Assembly: GCF_025943985.1 (NCBI RefSeq)
Contig: NZ_JAPCWE010000004.1
Span: forward strand, 124,001 to 188,000
Length of the DNA: 64,000 nt
DNA from: Anaerorudis cellulosivorans
GTDB lineage: Bacteria > Bacteroidota > Bacteroidia > Bacteroidales > Dysgonomonadaceae
Direction of reading: 5' to 3'
The notes beneath the pieces were generated by a model that was given only the letters and a program-made list of their open reading frames with translations, searched no databases and was not told the DNA's origin. This document shows positions 45,916 through 55,462 of this stretch, one piece after another; the first letter of the stretch is position 1; every line of letters begins with the position of its first letter. A program made the position numbers and the translations under genes.

Positions 45916-46296
45916 TTATTTAAGTTCAACTTCTGCTCCTGCCTCTTCAAGTTGTTTTTTCAATGCTTCGGCTTCTTCTTTTGTTACTCCTTTTTTCAAT
46001 TCGCTGGGAGCAGCGTCAACTAAATCTTTTGCTTCTTTCAATCCAAGGCCGGTAAGTTCTTTGACAACTTTTATAACAGCTAATTTAGCTGCACCCGGAC
46101 TTTTAAGGATTACATCGAAAGAATTTTTTTCCTCTGCCACAGCAGCCTCTGTTCCTGCAGCAGGAGCTCCTGCTACGGCAACAGCTGCAGCAGCAGGTTC
46201 AATACCATATTCAGTTTTTAAAATTTCAGCCAGTTCGTTAACTTCTTTTACTGTTAAGTTAACTAATTGTTCAGCAAATGCTTTTAAGTCTGCCAT
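45916..46296 (-). CDS. rplL: Ribosomal protein bL12 (L7/L12)
   Basis: Stalk protein of the large ribosomal subunit that recruits translation GTPases. N-terminal dimerisation helix ([29 protein letters not shown]), Ala-rich hinge ([15 protein letters not shown]), and C-terminal factor-binding domain ([54 protein letters not shown]). The length of 126 residues is normal. It follows rplJ by 51 bp in the conserved order. Confidence 0.99.
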   Translation of the reverse strand: MADLKAFAEQLVNLTVKEVNELAEILKTEYGIEPAAAAVAVAGAPAAGTEAAVAEEKNSFDVILKSPGAAKLAVIKVVKELTGLGLKEAKDLVDAAPSELKKGVTKEEAEALKKQLEEAGAEVELK

Positions 46297-46347
46297 TTTT
46301 GTGTTATTTAATAGATTACTAATTCTGTTTTTTGTATAAGTTGAAAA

Positions 46348-46860
46348 TTATTTTTCGGAGAGCGTTTTTAAAATTCCATGAAGCGTATTTCCTCCGGATT
46401 GTAGTGCAGAAATAACATTTCTTGCGGGAGATTGCAGCAGTGCAATAATTTCTCCAATAAGTTCTGTTTTGCTCTTGATGGACACCAAATCTTTGAGATA
46501 CTTATCACCGATAAAGAAGCTTTCTTGTACATAGGCACCCTTGAATGCCGGTATTTTTTCGCTTTTATATTTATCGATGAGTTTTGCAGGAGCATTAGGC
46601 ACATTTGAAAACATGATTGCTGTATTACCCTTGAGAAGAGGATACAGTTCTTCATAATTTCCGTCGAGCGATTCCAACGCTTTACGCAGCAAGGTATTTT
46701 TCACTACCATTAACTTGATATCCTGTTTATGGCACTCTCTTCTTAAATTATTGGTTTTAGCTGCATCTAATGTAGCTATATCCGTTAAATAGAAGTTTTC
46801 GTATCCCTTAACAGTATCGGCTATTTTTTTGATTATCACGTTTTTATCTTCCTTTTTCAT
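46348..46860 (-). CDS. rplJ: Ribosomal protein uL10
   Basis: Base of the ribosomal stalk, binding 23S rRNA and the L7/L12 dimers. Begins MKKEDKNVIIKKIADTVKGYENFYLTDIATLDAAKTNNLRRECHKQDIKLMVVKNTLLRKAL, the usual L10 N-terminal domain. The C-terminal helix that carries L12 dimers is short, ending in LHGILKTLSEK. Length 170. It starts 17 bp after rplA, so the long L10 leader that regulates the E. coli operon has no room here. Confidence 0.98.
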   Translation of the reverse strand: MKKEDKNVIIKKIADTVKGYENFYLTDIATLDAAKTNNLRRECHKQDIKLMVVKNTLLRKALESLDGNYEELYPLLKGNTAIMFSNVPNAPAKLIDKYKSEKIPAFKGAYVQESFFIGDKYLKDLVSIKSKTELIGEIIALLQSPARNVISALQSGGNTLHGILKTLSEK

Positions 46861-46877
46861 AGATAGTTTTTCCCTTT

Positions 46878-47576
46878 TTAGTTTTCTTCTATCGATTTGG
46901 GATCTATTTTGAGACCCGGACTCATCGTAGTAGAAAGATAAATGCTCTTAATATACGTACCTTTTGCTGTAGACGGTTTTAGTTTGATTAATGTCTGGAT
47001 AAATTCCCGCGCATTATCAACAATTTGTTCAGGTGTAAACGATATTTTTCCTATAGATGCATGGACAATACCGTATTTATCAACCTTGAAATCAATTTTC
47101 CCTTGTTTTACTTCTTTTACAGCTTTGGCAACATCGTTGGTTACTGTTCCGCTTTTGGGATTTGGCATTAATCCGCGTGGTCCTAAGATACGGCCCAGCG
47201 AACCAATTTTACCCATTACAGAAGGCTGTGCGATAATAACGTCAACGTCTGTCCATCCGTTCTTAATTTTTTCGATATACTCATCAAGTCCCACATAATC
47301 TGCTCCGGCTTCTTTTGCTTCAGCTTCAGCCTCAGGTGAGCACAAAACGAGAACCCTTACCTCTTTTCCTGTGCCATGAGGAAGAGTAACGGTGCCCCTT
47401 ACCATTTGGTTAGCTTTGCGCGGGTCTATTCCTAAACGTACATCGATATCGACAGATGCATCAAACTTGGTAGTCGTTATTTCTTTTAATAAAGTAGCTG
47501 CTTCTTTCAGTGAATAGGTTTTCCCCGCTTCAATTTTACTCAAAGCCAACTTTCTATTTTTTGTCAGTTTTCCCAT
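46878..47576 (-). CDS. rplA: Ribosomal protein uL1
   Basis: Component of the L1 stalk, which binds 23S rRNA and helps release E-site tRNA. I start at ATG 47576 ([23 protein letters not shown]); a TTG two codons upstream is less likely. The signature segment [17 protein letters not shown] and the L1 motif [26 protein letters not shown] are present. Length 232. The gene lies between rplK and rplJ with gaps of 18 and 17 bp, so translational coupling is likely. Confidence 0.99.
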   Translation of the reverse strand: MGKLTKNRKLALSKIEAGKTYSLKEAATLLKEITTTKFDASVDIDVRLGIDPRKANQMVRGTVTLPHGTGKEVRVLVLCSPEAEAEAKEAGADYVGLDEYIEKIKNGWTDVDVIIAQPSVMGKIGSLGRILGPRGLMPNPKSGTVTNDVAKAVKEVKQGKIDFKVDKYGIVHASIGKISFTPEQIVDNAREFIQTLIKLKPSTAKGTYIKSIYLSTTMSPGLKIDPKSIEEN

Positions 47577-47594
47577 TTTCAATTGAAGTTTAGA

Positions 47595-48041
47595 TTATTT
47601 TATATCTTGAGGAAACTCCCCTTTTACCACGATACCCATGCTTCGTGCCGTTCCGGCAACCATGCGCATTGCTGATCCAATGGTGAAGCAGTTTAAATCG
47701 GGCATTTTTTCTTCTGCAATCGTTTTTACCTGATCCCATGTGATTTCGCCGATTTTCTTTCGATTTGGTTCAGCAGAGCCACTTTTTACTTTCAAAATTT
47801 CTAATAATTGAATTGCAACCGGTGGTGTTTTAACAACAAAATCAAAAGATTTATCCGAATAGTAAGTAATTACAACGGGTAATATCTTACCTGCTTTATC
47901 CTGAGTTCTGGCATTGAATTGCTTGCAAAACTCCATAATATTAATCCCTTTTGAACCTAAAGCAGGTCCGACGGGAGGGGAGGGATTTGCAGCTCCTCCT
48001 TTGATTTGCAATTTTATTTGTCCGGCAACTTCTTTAGCCAT
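47595..48041 (-). CDS. rplK: Ribosomal protein uL11
   Basis: Binds the GTPase-associated region of 23S rRNA. N-terminal domain with [38 protein letters not shown]; the [10 protein letters not shown] block is the universally conserved linker. The C-terminal domain ends [26 protein letters not shown], the rRNA-binding helix with the GTARSMGI motif. Length 148. Located 77 bp after nusG, in the standard order. Confidence 0.99.
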   Translation of the reverse strand: MAKEVAGQIKLQIKGGAANPSPPVGPALGSKGINIMEFCKQFNARTQDKAGKILPVVITYYSDKSFDFVVKTPPVAIQLLEILKVKSGSAEPNRKKIGEITWDQVKTIAEEKMPDLNCFTIGSAMRMVAGTARSMGIVVKGEFPQDIK

Positions 48042-48118
48042 TTTTCTTTGATTTAAATTTATTTACTTCTTATCAAAACCTATTGAAGAATTCCCAGATG
48101 TGCGTAACCAAATCTGAT

Positions 48119-48661
48119 TTATTCTTTCTCTACTTGCATATAACCCAGCTCCAATAGTTGTTTTCTTCCGAAAATTTTGACTACTACTTTGAGCCTTTTT
48201 TTCTCTTCATTCACTTCCTCAACTTCGCCGGTGAAATTACTAAAAGGGCCACTGATCACTTTAACGTTTTCACCAACATAGTATTTAACATCCATTTCTT
48301 CGCCGGCTTCTTCCAATTCGTCCATTGTTCCCAAGATACGTTTTACTTCCGATTCTCTGAGGGGTTGGGGATCTGTAGTATTGGGAAGGAAGCCTGCCAC
48401 ATAATTGATGTTTTTGAGTGTGTGAATAACCTCACCCGTCAGTTCAGCCTCAATGAGTACATAACCCGGAAGATAAGCGCGTTCTTTCATCACTTTCTTT
48501 CCGCTACGCACAGTGTAAACTTTTTCTGTCGGTATGAGGACTTGAGATATATACTTCCCTAACTCGGTCTTTTTTATTTCTGAATCCAAGTACTCTTTGA
48601 CCTTATTTTCTTTTCCGCTAACGGCACGCAATACATACCATTTTTTTTCGTTATCAGCCAT
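48119..48661 (-). CDS. nusG: Transcription termination/antitermination factor NusG
   Basis: Elongation factor that binds RNA polymerase and couples it to Rho or the ribosome. The NGN domain starts KKWYVLRAVSGKENKVKEYLDSEI, with LIPTEKVYTVRSGKK and RAYLPGYVLIEAELTGEV. The C-terminal KOW domain reads VKVISGPFSNFTGEVEEVNEEKKRLKVVVKIFGRKQLLELGYMQVEKE. Length 180. The ATG is 16 bp after the secE stop. Confidence 0.99.
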   Translation of the reverse strand: MADNEKKWYVLRAVSGKENKVKEYLDSEIKKTELGKYISQVLIPTEKVYTVRSGKKVMKERAYLPGYVLIEAELTGEVIHTLKNINYVAGFLPNTTDPQPLRESEVKRILGTMDELEEAGEEMDVKYYVGENVKVISGPFSNFTGEVEEVNEEKKRLKVVVKIFGRKQLLELGYMQVEKE

Positions 48662-48677
48662 GTCTTGTTATTCAGAA

Positions 48678-48869
48678 TTATAAAATACCGTATAGAAGTT
48701 TTAATGTCCACTCAAATAAAGAATCCATCGCAAATACAATTAGCGCGATAAAAAGGGAAGCAATCATTACAATTATCGTGCTACTCGACAGTTCTTCTCG
48801 CGAGGGCCAGGATACTTTATAAACTAACTCGTTATAAGCATCCTTAATATATGCAATTATTTTTTTCAT
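48678..48869 (-). CDS. secE: Protein translocase subunit SecE
   Basis: Essential small subunit of the SecYEG channel. Amphipathic N-terminal helix (IAYIKDAYNELVYKVSWPSREELSSSTIIV) with the conserved SWPSREE segment, followed by one transmembrane helix (MIASLFIALIVFAMDSLFEWTL). The length of 63 residues is the short single-TM form common outside gammaproteobacteria. It lies directly after tRNA-Trp and before nusG. Confidence 0.97.
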   Translation of the reverse strand: MKKIIAYIKDAYNELVYKVSWPSREELSSSTIIVMIASLFIALIVFAMDSLFEWTLKLLYGIL

Positions 48870-48891
48870 TTATAATTTGAATCGTTTTATG

Positions 48892-48965
48892 CACGGGTCG
48901 AGAGACTCGAACTCCCGACACCTGGTTTTGGAGACCAGTGCTCTACCAAACTGAGCTAGACCCGT
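48892..48965 (-). tRNA. tRNA-Trp (CCA anticodon)
   Basis: The 74-nt cloverleaf on the minus strand has acceptor ACGGGTC/GACCCGT with discriminator G. The D arm is GCTCAGTTTGGTAGAGC. The anticodon stem is CTGGT/ACCAG with loop CTCCAAA, giving CCA. The T arm is GGGAGTTCGAGTCTCTC-like. It sits between tuf and secE. CCA is not encoded in the next bases. Confidence 0.97.
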
Positions 48966-48969
48966 AAAC

Positions 48970-49006
48970 AACTTAGTCGGTAGATATTAGCATCTCCCAC
49001 TAAGTT
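48970..49006 (-). promoter_or_regulatory. Hairpin between tuf and tRNA-Trp
   Basis: Minus-strand stem AACTTAGT (49006-48999) with ACTAAGTT (48977-48970), plus an inner GGGAGAT/ATCTACC pairing. It lies 4 nt before the tRNA 5' end and 20 nt after the tuf stop. The T-run is short (TGTTT), so an RNA-processing or partial termination signal is more likely than full termination. Confidence 0.5.
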
Positions 49007-49026
49007 TATTTTCTCCGACATTACTA

Positions 49027-50214
49027 TCAGTCAAGTAACTCGGTAATCTGTCCTGCACCTACCGTACGGCCGCCTTCGCGAATAGCAAATCGCAGACCCA
49101 CGTTACATGCTACCGGATAAATCAAATCAACAGTGATGGTTACATTATCACCCGGCATTACCATTTCTACACCTTCCGGCAATTCAATTTCCCCTGTAAC
49201 ATCCAAGGTACGGATATAGAATTGTGGACGATAGTGATTATGGAATGGGGTGTGGCGACCACCTTCTTCTTTTTTCAGGATATAAACCTCTGCTTTGAAT
49301 TTGGAATGAGGTTTTACTTTCCCCGGATGCGCAATTACCATACCGCGTTTAATTTCGTCTTTATCGATACCGCGAAGCAGCAAACCTACGTTATCTCCTG
49401 CTTGGCCTTGGTCAAGAATCTTACGGAACATTTCAACTCCTGTTACTACAGATTTCTTTCCTTCAGAGCCTAATCCGATGATTTCAACTTCGTCTCCAAC
49501 TTTTACGATACCGGTTTCGATACGACCTGTTGCCACTGTACCACGGCCCGTGATCGAGAATACGTCTTCAACCGGCATGAGGAATGGTTTGTCTATATCA
49601 CGCGGAGGAAGGGGAATCCATTCGTCAACTGCTTTCATTAGTTCCAATATTTTTTCTTCCCATTGGGGATCGCCATTCAATGCTCCCAATGCAGAACCGC
49701 GGATAACAGGTGTATTGGCACCGTCGAAATCATAGAAATCGAGTAATTCTCTCATTTCCATTTCAACCAATTCCAACATTTCTTCATCGTCAACCAAGTC
49801 GCATTTATTCATAAATACAACTAAACGTGGAACGTTTACTTGACGTGCGAGAAGGATATGCTCGCGTGTTTGAGGCATAGGGCCATCTGTTGCGGCCACT
49901 ACAATAATTGCACCGTCCATTTGAGCAGCACCGGTTACCATATTCTTTACATAGTCGGCGTGTCCCGGACAGTCAACGTGTGCATAGTGACGATTTTCAG
50001 TTTCGTATTCAACGTGTGAGGTATTGATTGTTATACCTCTTTCTTTTTCTTCCGGTGCATTATCGATTTGATCAAATGTTTTCACTTCAGAAAGACCTTT
50101 TTCCGCCAAAACTTTGGTAATAGCAGCCGTTAAGGTAGTTTTACCATGATCAACGTGACCAATTGTACCGATATTTACATGCGGTTTCGTTCGGTTAAAA
50201 TGTTCTTTTGCCAT
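49027..50214 (-). CDS. tuf: Elongation factor Tu
   Basis: GTPase delivering aminoacyl-tRNA to the ribosome. [37 protein letters not shown] carries the G1 P-loop. Switch II is [23 protein letters not shown], the G4 motif NKCD, and the effector region [18 protein letters not shown]. Domains 2 and 3 follow, ending AGQITELLD. Length 395. It is placed between tRNA-Thr(GGT) and tRNA-Trp, as in the classical thrT-tufB cluster of E. coli plus an added trpT. It is the only tuf in the window. Confidence 0.99.
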   Translation of the reverse strand: MAKEHFNRTKPHVNIGTIGHVDHGKTTLTAAITKVLAEKGLSEVKTFDQIDNAPEEKERGITINTSHVEYETENRHYAHVDCPGHADYVKNMVTGAAQMDGAIIVVAATDGPMPQTREHILLARQVNVPRLVVFMNKCDLVDDEEMLELVEMEMRELLDFYDFDGANTPVIRGSALGALNGDPQWEEKILELMKAVDEWIPLPPRDIDKPFLMPVEDVFSITGRGTVATGRIETGIVKVGDEVEIIGLGSEGKKSVVTGVEMFRKILDQGQAGDNVGLLLRGIDKDEIKRGMVIAHPGKVKPHSKFKAEVYILKKEEGGRHTPFHNHYRPQFYIRTLDVTGEIELPEGVEMVMPGDNVTITVDLIYPVACNVGLRFAIREGGRTVGAGQITELLD

Positions 50215-50314
50215 AAAATATTCTTATTAGTTAAATTAATATTTATATTTTCATTTTCTAAAAATAATTCCAGTGATGCTATTCCTTTTTGGAATTGTTA
50301 TTAATAAGTCATCG

Positions 50315-50386
<72 letters not shown>

Positions 50387-50391
50387 AAAAG

Positions 50392-50464
50392 AGCGGAAGA
50401 CGGGACTCAAACCCGCGACCCTCAGCTTGGAAGGCTAATGCTCTATCGACTGAGCTACTTCCGC
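50392..50464 (-). tRNA. tRNA-Gly (TCC anticodon)
   Basis: 73-nt cloverleaf with acceptor GCGGAAG/CTTCCGC and discriminator T. D arm GCTCAGTCGATAGAGC; anticodon stem TTAGC/GCTGA with loop CTTCCAA, anticodon TCC; T arm GCGGGTTTGAGTCCCGT. Only 5 bp separate it from tRNA-Thr(GGT). Confidence 0.96.
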
Positions 50465-50530
50465 AGAATAGTGAAATTTGATGAATTGACACTTTTTTCG
50501 TTCAAATCAATTATTTCTTATGCTTTGATG

Positions 50531-50612
50531 TGGGCAGTGATGGATTCGAACCACCGAAGGCTACGCCAGCTGAGTTACAGTCAGCCCCATTTGGCCACTC
50601 TGGTAACTGCCC
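50531..50612 (-). tRNA. tRNA-Tyr (GTA anticodon)
   Basis: 82-nt class II tRNA with acceptor GGGCAGT/ACTGCCC and discriminator A. The D arm contains ACCAGAGTGGCCAAATGGGG; anticodon stem GCTGA/TCAGC with loop CTGTAAC, anticodon GTA. A long variable arm (TGGCGTAGCCTTC) precedes the T arm GGTGGTTCGAATCCATC. Confidence 0.96.
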
Positions 50613-50674
50613 TTTCTCTTGTAAATCAATAAAATAATTCCTTATCAATCGCTTTGTTTTTCTTAACTTAGTTG

Positions 50675-50748
50675 AGCCTCTTGTCGGATTCGAACCAACG
50701 ACCCCGAGATTACAAATCACGTGCTCTGGCCAACTGAGCTAAAGAGGC
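50675..50748 (-). tRNA. tRNA-Thr (TGT anticodon)
   Basis: 74-nt cloverleaf with acceptor GCCTCTT/AAGAGGC and discriminator T. D arm GCTCAGTTGGCCAGAGC; anticodon loop TTTGTAA within CGTGA/TCTCG (one T-T mismatch), anticodon TGT; T arm GTTGGTTCGAATCCGAC. First gene of the tRNA-tuf-secE transcription unit. Confidence 0.95.
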
Positions 50749-50799
50749 TTATTTTCTTATTATTAGCGTTTCTTATTTTAGAGAATAGAGAAACGGTCG

Positions 50800-50829
50800 C
50801 AAAGGTAGCAATATTTTTTCGATTACCAA
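50800..50829 (-). promoter_or_regulatory. Promoter of the tRNA-tuf-secE-nusG-rpl operon
   Basis: On the minus strand TTG (50829-50827), 19 nt, TACCTTTG (50807-50800), an exact fit to TTG / TAnnTTTG. It lies about 50 bp before the first tRNA gene. Confidence 0.75.
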
Positions 50830-50925
50830 AAAAATAGGATTAATTTTTAGGCGAATGATTTGTTAGTAAATTTGTTTACCGGATGCATGTTTGCTTGAGA
50901 TTTTTTGCGAAATTTGGCAGAATTG

Positions 50926-50960
50926 AAAAATAGCGGAATGCTCTTTGTTGTGCTTCCGCC
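50926..50960 (-). terminator. Terminator after dnaJ
   Basis: Minus-strand stem GCGGAAGC (50959-50952) with GC-A-TTCCGC (50941-50933, one bulge), loop of about 10 nt, then TA and five T. Located 24 bp past the dnaJ stop. Confidence 0.75.
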
Positions 50961-50983
50961 ATCTAAAAGTATGAGATCAATAA

Positions 50984-52147
50984 CTAATTGAACATTTTTT
51001 TAAATTTGTCGAAGACGTTTCTTTTTGCCGAATTCGAGGGTGTAAAGTTCGATGATTTTTCCATTTGTGAAAGTGCCTTTTTTTCGCTTTCACTTAATGT
51101 TTCAGGAACATAAACATTTACGTTAACCAATTGGTCACCTGTACCGTATCCATTTAAAGACGGCAGACCCTTATTTCGTAATCGCAGCACATTTCCGGGT
51201 TGCGTCCCGGGCTCGATTTTTATTTTGGCCACCCCGTCTATTGTTGGTATTTCTACTGTTCCTCCTAATGCAGCAGTAGGGAAACTGATAAATAGGTTAT
51301 AAATTACGTCGTTTCCGCTGCGGATTAGATTAGGATCTTCCTCTTCTTCGATTACGACTAACAGATCTCCGTTAATGCCGCCTCTTCGTGCGGCATTCCC
51401 TTGTCCTGAAACAGTCAATTGCATCCCTGCTGTTACGCCTGCTGGAATTTTGATGGAAATAATTTCTTCTTCTCTTACGATGCCTTCTCCATTACAGTAT
51501 GCGCATTTTTTCGTAATTATTTTTCCTTCTCCGTTACATGTTGGGCATGTAGAGGTTGTTTGCATCTGTCCAAAAATAGTATTGGCTATCCGTGTCACTA
51601 CACCCGACCCATTGCATGTCGTGCAGGTAGAAACCGAATCTCCGTTTTCCGAACCATTGCCGTGACAGTGTGAACATGCTACATATTTTTTTACTTTTAT
51701 TTTTTTCTCCACACCCGTCAGTATTTCTTTTAAAGAAACTTTCACTTTTACACGGAGATCCGATCCTTTGTTTGTACGCTGTCGTGACCGTGAAGATCCG
51801 AATCCGCTAAAATTGCCGAATCCTCCAAAACTGCCGAAATGTCCACCGAAAATATCCCCGAACTGCGAAAAAATATCGTCCATTGACATTCCTCCGCCAA
51901 AACCATTTCCTCCGGTTCCGTTAACACCGGCATGTCCAAACCTGTCATACCGTGCACGTTTGTCCGTATCGCTTAAAATTTCGTATGCCTCAGCTGCTTC
52001 TTTAAATTTCTCTTCTGCTTTTTTATCTCCCGGATTTCTATCGGGATGATATTGAAGCGCTTTTTTGCGATATGCCTTTTTTATTTCTTCTACGGTTGCT
52101 GTGCGAGGTATCTCAAGTACTTCGTAATAATCTCTTTTTTCTGCCAT
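50984..52147 (-). CDS. dnaJ: Chaperone protein DnaJ
   Basis: Hsp40 co-chaperone that stimulates DnaK. The start is ATG 52147 ([41 protein letters not shown]), 4 bp past the grpE stop; the frame upstream overlaps grpE by chance. Residues about 1-70 form the J domain with HPD. A Gly/Phe-rich linker follows ([37 protein letters not shown]). Four zinc-binding repeats come next ([32 protein letters not shown]), then the peptide-binding C-terminal domains. Length 387. The pair grpE-dnaJ is an operon; dnaK is not in the window. Confidence 0.98.
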   Translation of the reverse strand: MAEKRDYYEVLEIPRTATVEEIKKAYRKKALQYHPDRNPGDKKAEEKFKEAAEAYEILSDTDKRARYDRFGHAGVNGTGGNGFGGGMSMDDIFSQFGDIFGGHFGSFGGFGNFSGFGSSRSRQRTNKGSDLRVKVKVSLKEILTGVEKKIKVKKYVACSHCHGNGSENGDSVSTCTTCNGSGVVTRIANTIFGQMQTTSTCPTCNGEGKIITKKCAYCNGEGIVREEEIISIKIPAGVTAGMQLTVSGQGNAARRGGINGDLLVVIEEEEDPNLIRSGNDVIYNLFISFPTAALGGTVEIPTIDGVAKIKIEPGTQPGNVLRLRNKGLPSLNGYGTGDQLVNVNVYVPETLSESEKKALSQMEKSSNFTPSNSAKRNVFDKFKKMFN

Positions 52148-52151
52148 ATTT

Positions 52152-52736
52152 TTATGCGCCCACAATTACTTTTGGGAAACGGATTACTTTATCGTTCAAT
52201 GTATATCCTTTTTGAACAAGATCTATTACCACTCCTTCTTGTGACTCTTCGGGAGCAGGAATAGTACCTACCGCTTCAAATTTTTCGGGATCGAAGGGTA
52301 GTCCTATTGCTTCGATTTCTTTGATTCCGTGTTGTTGAAGGAAGTTCATAAATTTGTTATATATCAAATCGATTCCTTCCAAAATAGCTTCCTTGTCATC
52401 ACTTTGATGCAATGCAACGATAGCACGCTCAAAATCGTCAATTAGAGGAATGATGTCTTTCAGTACTTTTTCCCCCCCGCTTTTGATAATATCGGCTTTT
52501 TCTTTCAGCGTACGTTTACGATAATTATCAAAATCGGCAAAAAGGCGAAGATAGCTGTCGTTCAATTCATCATATTTTTGCTGAAGTTCCTGTTGTTCAC
52601 CAGTTTCAGGAGTTTGCATCTTTTCTGACAAATTGTCTTTAACTTCATTATTCATCGCTTCTTCGCTCTGAGAAGTACCTCTTTTTGTTTGTTCTCTATC
52701 TTGAGGATCGCTATATTTTTTGTTTTCCTTTTCCAT
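52152..52736 (-). CDS. grpE: Nucleotide exchange factor GrpE
   Basis: Releases ADP from DnaK. A charged, disordered N-terminus ([20 protein letters not shown]) is followed by a long coiled coil ([59 protein letters not shown]). The C-terminal beta domain is [57 protein letters not shown]. Length 194. Upstream neighbour of dnaJ in the same operon. The 134-bp gap 52737-52870 before it holds no convincing CIRCE or promoter by eye. Confidence 0.97.
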   Translation of the reverse strand: MEKENKKYSDPQDREQTKRGTSQSEEAMNNEVKDNLSEKMQTPETGEQQELQQKYDELNDSYLRLFADFDNYRKRTLKEKADIIKSGGEKVLKDIIPLIDDFERAIVALHQSDDKEAILEGIDLIYNKFMNFLQQHGIKEIEAIGLPFDPEKFEAVGTIPAPEESQEGVVIDLVQKGYTLNDKVIRFPKVIVGA

Positions 52737-52870
52737 AATCGTTTTTTATGAATGTACAATGATACAAATTTCCTTTTATTTGCTTAACAATATAAATTGC
52801 ACGCTTAACCTACAGCAAATAGCTTGCCAAAAGTGTGCAACTAAAGATTTATGGGAATTATTGTCGGTAT

Positions 52871-53407
52871 TCATAGAAAAAGTTCGCACCATTCATCAAA
52901 TATGGCAACTTGTTGCTCTCCGTGTTTTGCCAGGCTACGGCGAATTTTTTTTATGGATTTTTCTTTTCCGAGATGTGATTTCGAATAAAACTTGTCTGCA
53001 AAGCAAATGATTTTTTCTTCCATGCTCACCGGAACCATATCGCGGTGGGGAAGAGGCAGATTTTTGTCGATAATCATTTGGAGTGTTATTCCCGTTCCGG
53101 TATGTCGTTCACAAACAAGAGCATGTTTGGGGTAACCTTCGCTTGTTAATAATTCGTTTCCTAAATATCCGTGACAAATATAGGGGTATTTACCATAACA
53201 GCCAATGCGTGGTGCATGGGTCTTGAAAATGCCGATATCATGCAACATGGATGCCTCTTCTATAAAATTTACATCGACAGCCAATTCAGGATGTTTATGG
53301 GCGATGGAAAGGGCTTTGTTTGTCACATCGGTAACATGCGACATATAGATGTTGTATAATTTTGTTCCCTTTTTATAGTATTTATCGATGATGAGTTGTG
53401 GGTCCAT
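52871..53407 (-). CDS. HD-domain phosphohydrolase
   Basis: Small metal-dependent phosphohydrolase of the HD superfamily. The key motif is EEASMLHDIGIFKT (His-Asp around residue 55). A first ligand His lies in ALSIAHKHPEL and later ones in CHGYLGNELL and CERHTGTGIT. The signature PLPHRDMVPVSMEEKIICFADKFYS carries the final Asp. The length of 178 residues is a stand-alone domain as in YfbR- or YqeK-like proteins; substrate unknown, possibly a nucleotide. The gene is in the same direction as oxyR upstream (75-bp gap) and may be co-transcribed. Confidence 0.88.
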   Translation of the reverse strand: MDPQLIIDKYYKKGTKLYNIYMSHVTDVTNKALSIAHKHPELAVDVNFIEEASMLHDIGIFKTHAPRIGCYGKYPYICHGYLGNELLTSEGYPKHALVCERHTGTGITLQMIIDKNLPLPHRDMVPVSMEEKIICFADKFYSKSHLGKEKSIKKIRRSLAKHGEQQVAIFDEWCELFL

Positions 53408-53482
53408 TCGTTTCTAATGAGGGTTATTTCGCCGACTATTACAGACTCTGAAGTTTCTGCTGATACTCTATAAAGATTACCA

Positions 53483-54424
53483 TCAGAGTGGAACTACAAA
53501 TTTTTTTAATGAAACATCTAACAACGATTGAGGAACGGCCTCCTTCACTTCGTCTTCAATGATGCTGAGCATTCGTTCGCGCAAATATTCTTTGCGAGTA
53601 ATAAGGCTTATTTCGCGAACGGGAGTATTGTTTCTGAAAGGGCGGACATTTTTTTTCTGGCTTTCGCTCAGATTGTCGATTGCCATTTCCGGAATCACTG
53701 TCAGCCCATCATTTGCGTCAACAATATTGATGAGGGTGTCGATGCTCCCTGCTTCATAGGTAAAAATGGATTGATTACTTCGTCTTTTTTTCATATTGCA
53801 CAGATGTAATATTTGAGTGCGGAAGCAGTGCACTTCATCCAAAAGCCAAAGGCGGGATGTATTCAGATCGCTTTCATCCAATGCTGTTTTTGCATATAGC
53901 GGCTTTTCTTTTGGAGAAACATAGGCGTAAAACTTTTCGTAATATAGTGGACGTTCCGATATACGTTCATCTTTGAGAGGAGTTGCCAGAATGCCACCGT
54001 CCAATGTCCCGTTTGATAATTGGCGGAGAATCTGATCTGTTGTTAGTTCGTTGATAATTATTTTAATATCAAAATGATGATATTGATGAACTTGCATCAA
54101 CCTTGGCAGCAAGTAAGGAGAAACGGTTGGAATTATTCCCAAATGGAATATTCCTTTTACAATGCCTTTTTCTTCCTGAACAATCTCTTTGATCTGATTA
54201 ACCTGCGCAAGAGCAATACGTGCCTGGTTAATAATTCGTGCACCAATTTCGGTAGGTTGCACGGGCAACTGAGTGCGGTCGAATATCTTTACCCCCAATT
54301 CGTCCTCCAGTTTCTGAATCATCATACTTAATGTAGGCTGCGTTACGAATGAGGCTTCTGCAGCTTTAGAGAAATGGCGATAATTATCTACGGCTATAAT
54401 GTATTCGAGTTGCTGGATATTCAT
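53483..54424 (-). CDS. oxyR: Hydrogen-peroxide-responsive LysR regulator OxyR
   Basis: LysR-type activator of the oxidative stress response. N-terminal winged helix MNIQQLEYIIAVDNYRHFSKAAEASFVTQPTLSMMIQKLEDELGVKIFDR. In the effector domain Cys200 and Cys209 lie in DEVHCFRTQILHLC, the same spacing and neighbourhood as the redox-active pair Cys199/Cys208 of E. coli OxyR. The length of 313 residues is typical. Its ATG overlaps the stop of the dihydroorotate dehydrogenase-like gene by 4 bp (ATGA), so the two are translationally coupled. None of the usual targets such as ahpCF, dps or katB is next to it. Confidence 0.93.
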   Translation of the reverse strand: MNIQQLEYIIAVDNYRHFSKAAEASFVTQPTLSMMIQKLEDELGVKIFDRTQLPVQPTEIGARIINQARIALAQVNQIKEIVQEEKGIVKGIFHLGIIPTVSPYLLPRLMQVHQYHHFDIKIIINELTTDQILRQLSNGTLDGGILATPLKDERISERPLYYEKFYAYVSPKEKPLYAKTALDESDLNTSRLWLLDEVHCFRTQILHLCNMKKRRSNQSIFTYEAGSIDTLINIVDANDGLTVIPEMAIDNLSESQKKNVRPFRNNTPVREISLITRKEYLRERMLSIIEDEVKEAVPQSLLDVSLKKFVVPL

Positions 54425-55398
54425 TGTTTAAAGTTCGAAAAATATTTCATAAACTGAACTCTTTCATATAAAGCCGGACTGGCAATGTTTGTGTAATTGA
54501 GTTTGCCTTTAAATTCCGAAAGATTTTTGTAACGATGTTGTTTCATCCATTTTTCCATGGAAATAAGCACATCTCCAACGATGCCGGGTCCTTTTTGATA
54601 CAGCATACTGCATAGTTGTATAGCGCTTGCTCCGGCTAAAATGCCTTTGATAGCATCCTCCCATGAGTGTACACCGTGAGAGCATGCGATATCAAATTCG
54701 GGAACTTTTCCCGAAACAATGGCTGTCCATCGCAGTGTGTCGTTGAAATCGGAAGGGTTGCTAAAAACAGGGCCCGAAACGATCTCTTCTTTATCAATAT
54801 CGATATCGGGTTGATAAAAGCGATTAAACAAAACCACACCATTGGTTCCCAGTGCTTTCAATTTTTTTACCAACCCGGGCAAATTGCTGATGGTCTTTCC
54901 CATTTTTACGATAATGGGAATATGGATGGTTTTTTTGAGTTCCCTTACCACGTTTTGATGGAATTCTTCCGGGTAATTATCGGGAAATTCGCCGGCATTT
55001 AGCAGGAAGATGTTAAGTTCAATTGCATCGGCCCCAGCAGCTTCAATGTTTTTGGCAAATTCTGTCCATTGGCTTAATTTATAACAGTTGATACTGGCAA
55101 TAATTGGAATGTTGCACGCTGCTTTTGCCGAACGGATAAGATCGAGGTAGTTGCCCACATGGTTCATTTTTACATACGTATTGATGTAATCGATTGCTTC
55201 CGGATAATCGGAAGAGAGGCTCAACTTTTCCGAATGACTTTCAATTTGTTCTTCAAAAAGCGATTTCAAAACCACAGCACCTACTCCTGCTTTCTCAAGG
55301 TCTTTTATTTTATTCAGTGAATTGGTTAAACCGCTGCTTCCTGCAACGAGTGGATTCTTTAATGTAAGTCCGGCAAATTTTGTTTCTAAACTGGCCAT
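54421..55398 (-). CDS. Dihydroorotate dehydrogenase-like FMN protein
   Basis: TIM-barrel flavoprotein related to class 1 dihydroorotate dehydrogenase. MASLETKFAGLTLKNPLVAGSSGLTNSLNKIKDLEKAGVGAVVLKSLFEEQI is the FMN-binding opening; IPIIASINCYKLSQWTEFAKNIEAAGADAIELNIF and IPIIVKMGKTISNLPGLVKKLKALGTNGVVLFNRF form later strands with the FMN-phosphate-binding Lys. The active-site base Cys/Ser loop of true PyrD is not obvious (TNGVVLFNRFYQPDIDIDKEE). Annotated relatives are often called dihydroorotate dehydrogenase-like and are distinct from pyrD. Length 325. It has its own promoter at 55433-55462 and overlaps oxyR. The real substrate is unknown; a dihydropyrimidine or related compound is possible. 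Confidence 0.85.
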   Translation of the reverse strand: MASLETKFAGLTLKNPLVAGSSGLTNSLNKIKDLEKAGVGAVVLKSLFEEQIESHSEKLSLSSDYPEAIDYINTYVKMNHVGNYLDLIRSAKAACNIPIIASINCYKLSQWTEFAKNIEAAGADAIELNIFLLNAGEFPDNYPEEFHQNVVRELKKTIHIPIIVKMGKTISNLPGLVKKLKALGTNGVVLFNRFYQPDIDIDKEEIVSGPVFSNPSDFNDTLRWTAIVSGKVPEFDIACSHGVHSWEDAIKGILAGASAIQLCSMLYQKGPGIVGDVLISMEKWMKQHRYKNLSEFKGKLNYTNIASPALYERVQFMKYFSNFKQ

Positions 55399-55432
55399 TT
55401 CAATAAATATTTATTAAGATTTGAAAGCTTGA

Positions 55433-55462
55433 CAAAAGTACTACTTTTATCGAAAAAAACAA
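55433..55462 (-). promoter_or_regulatory. Promoter of the dihydroorotate dehydrogenase-like gene and oxyR
   Basis: On the minus strand TTG (55462-55460), 19 nt, TACTTTTG (55440-55433), exact consensus, 35 bp before the start codon. Confidence 0.75.
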
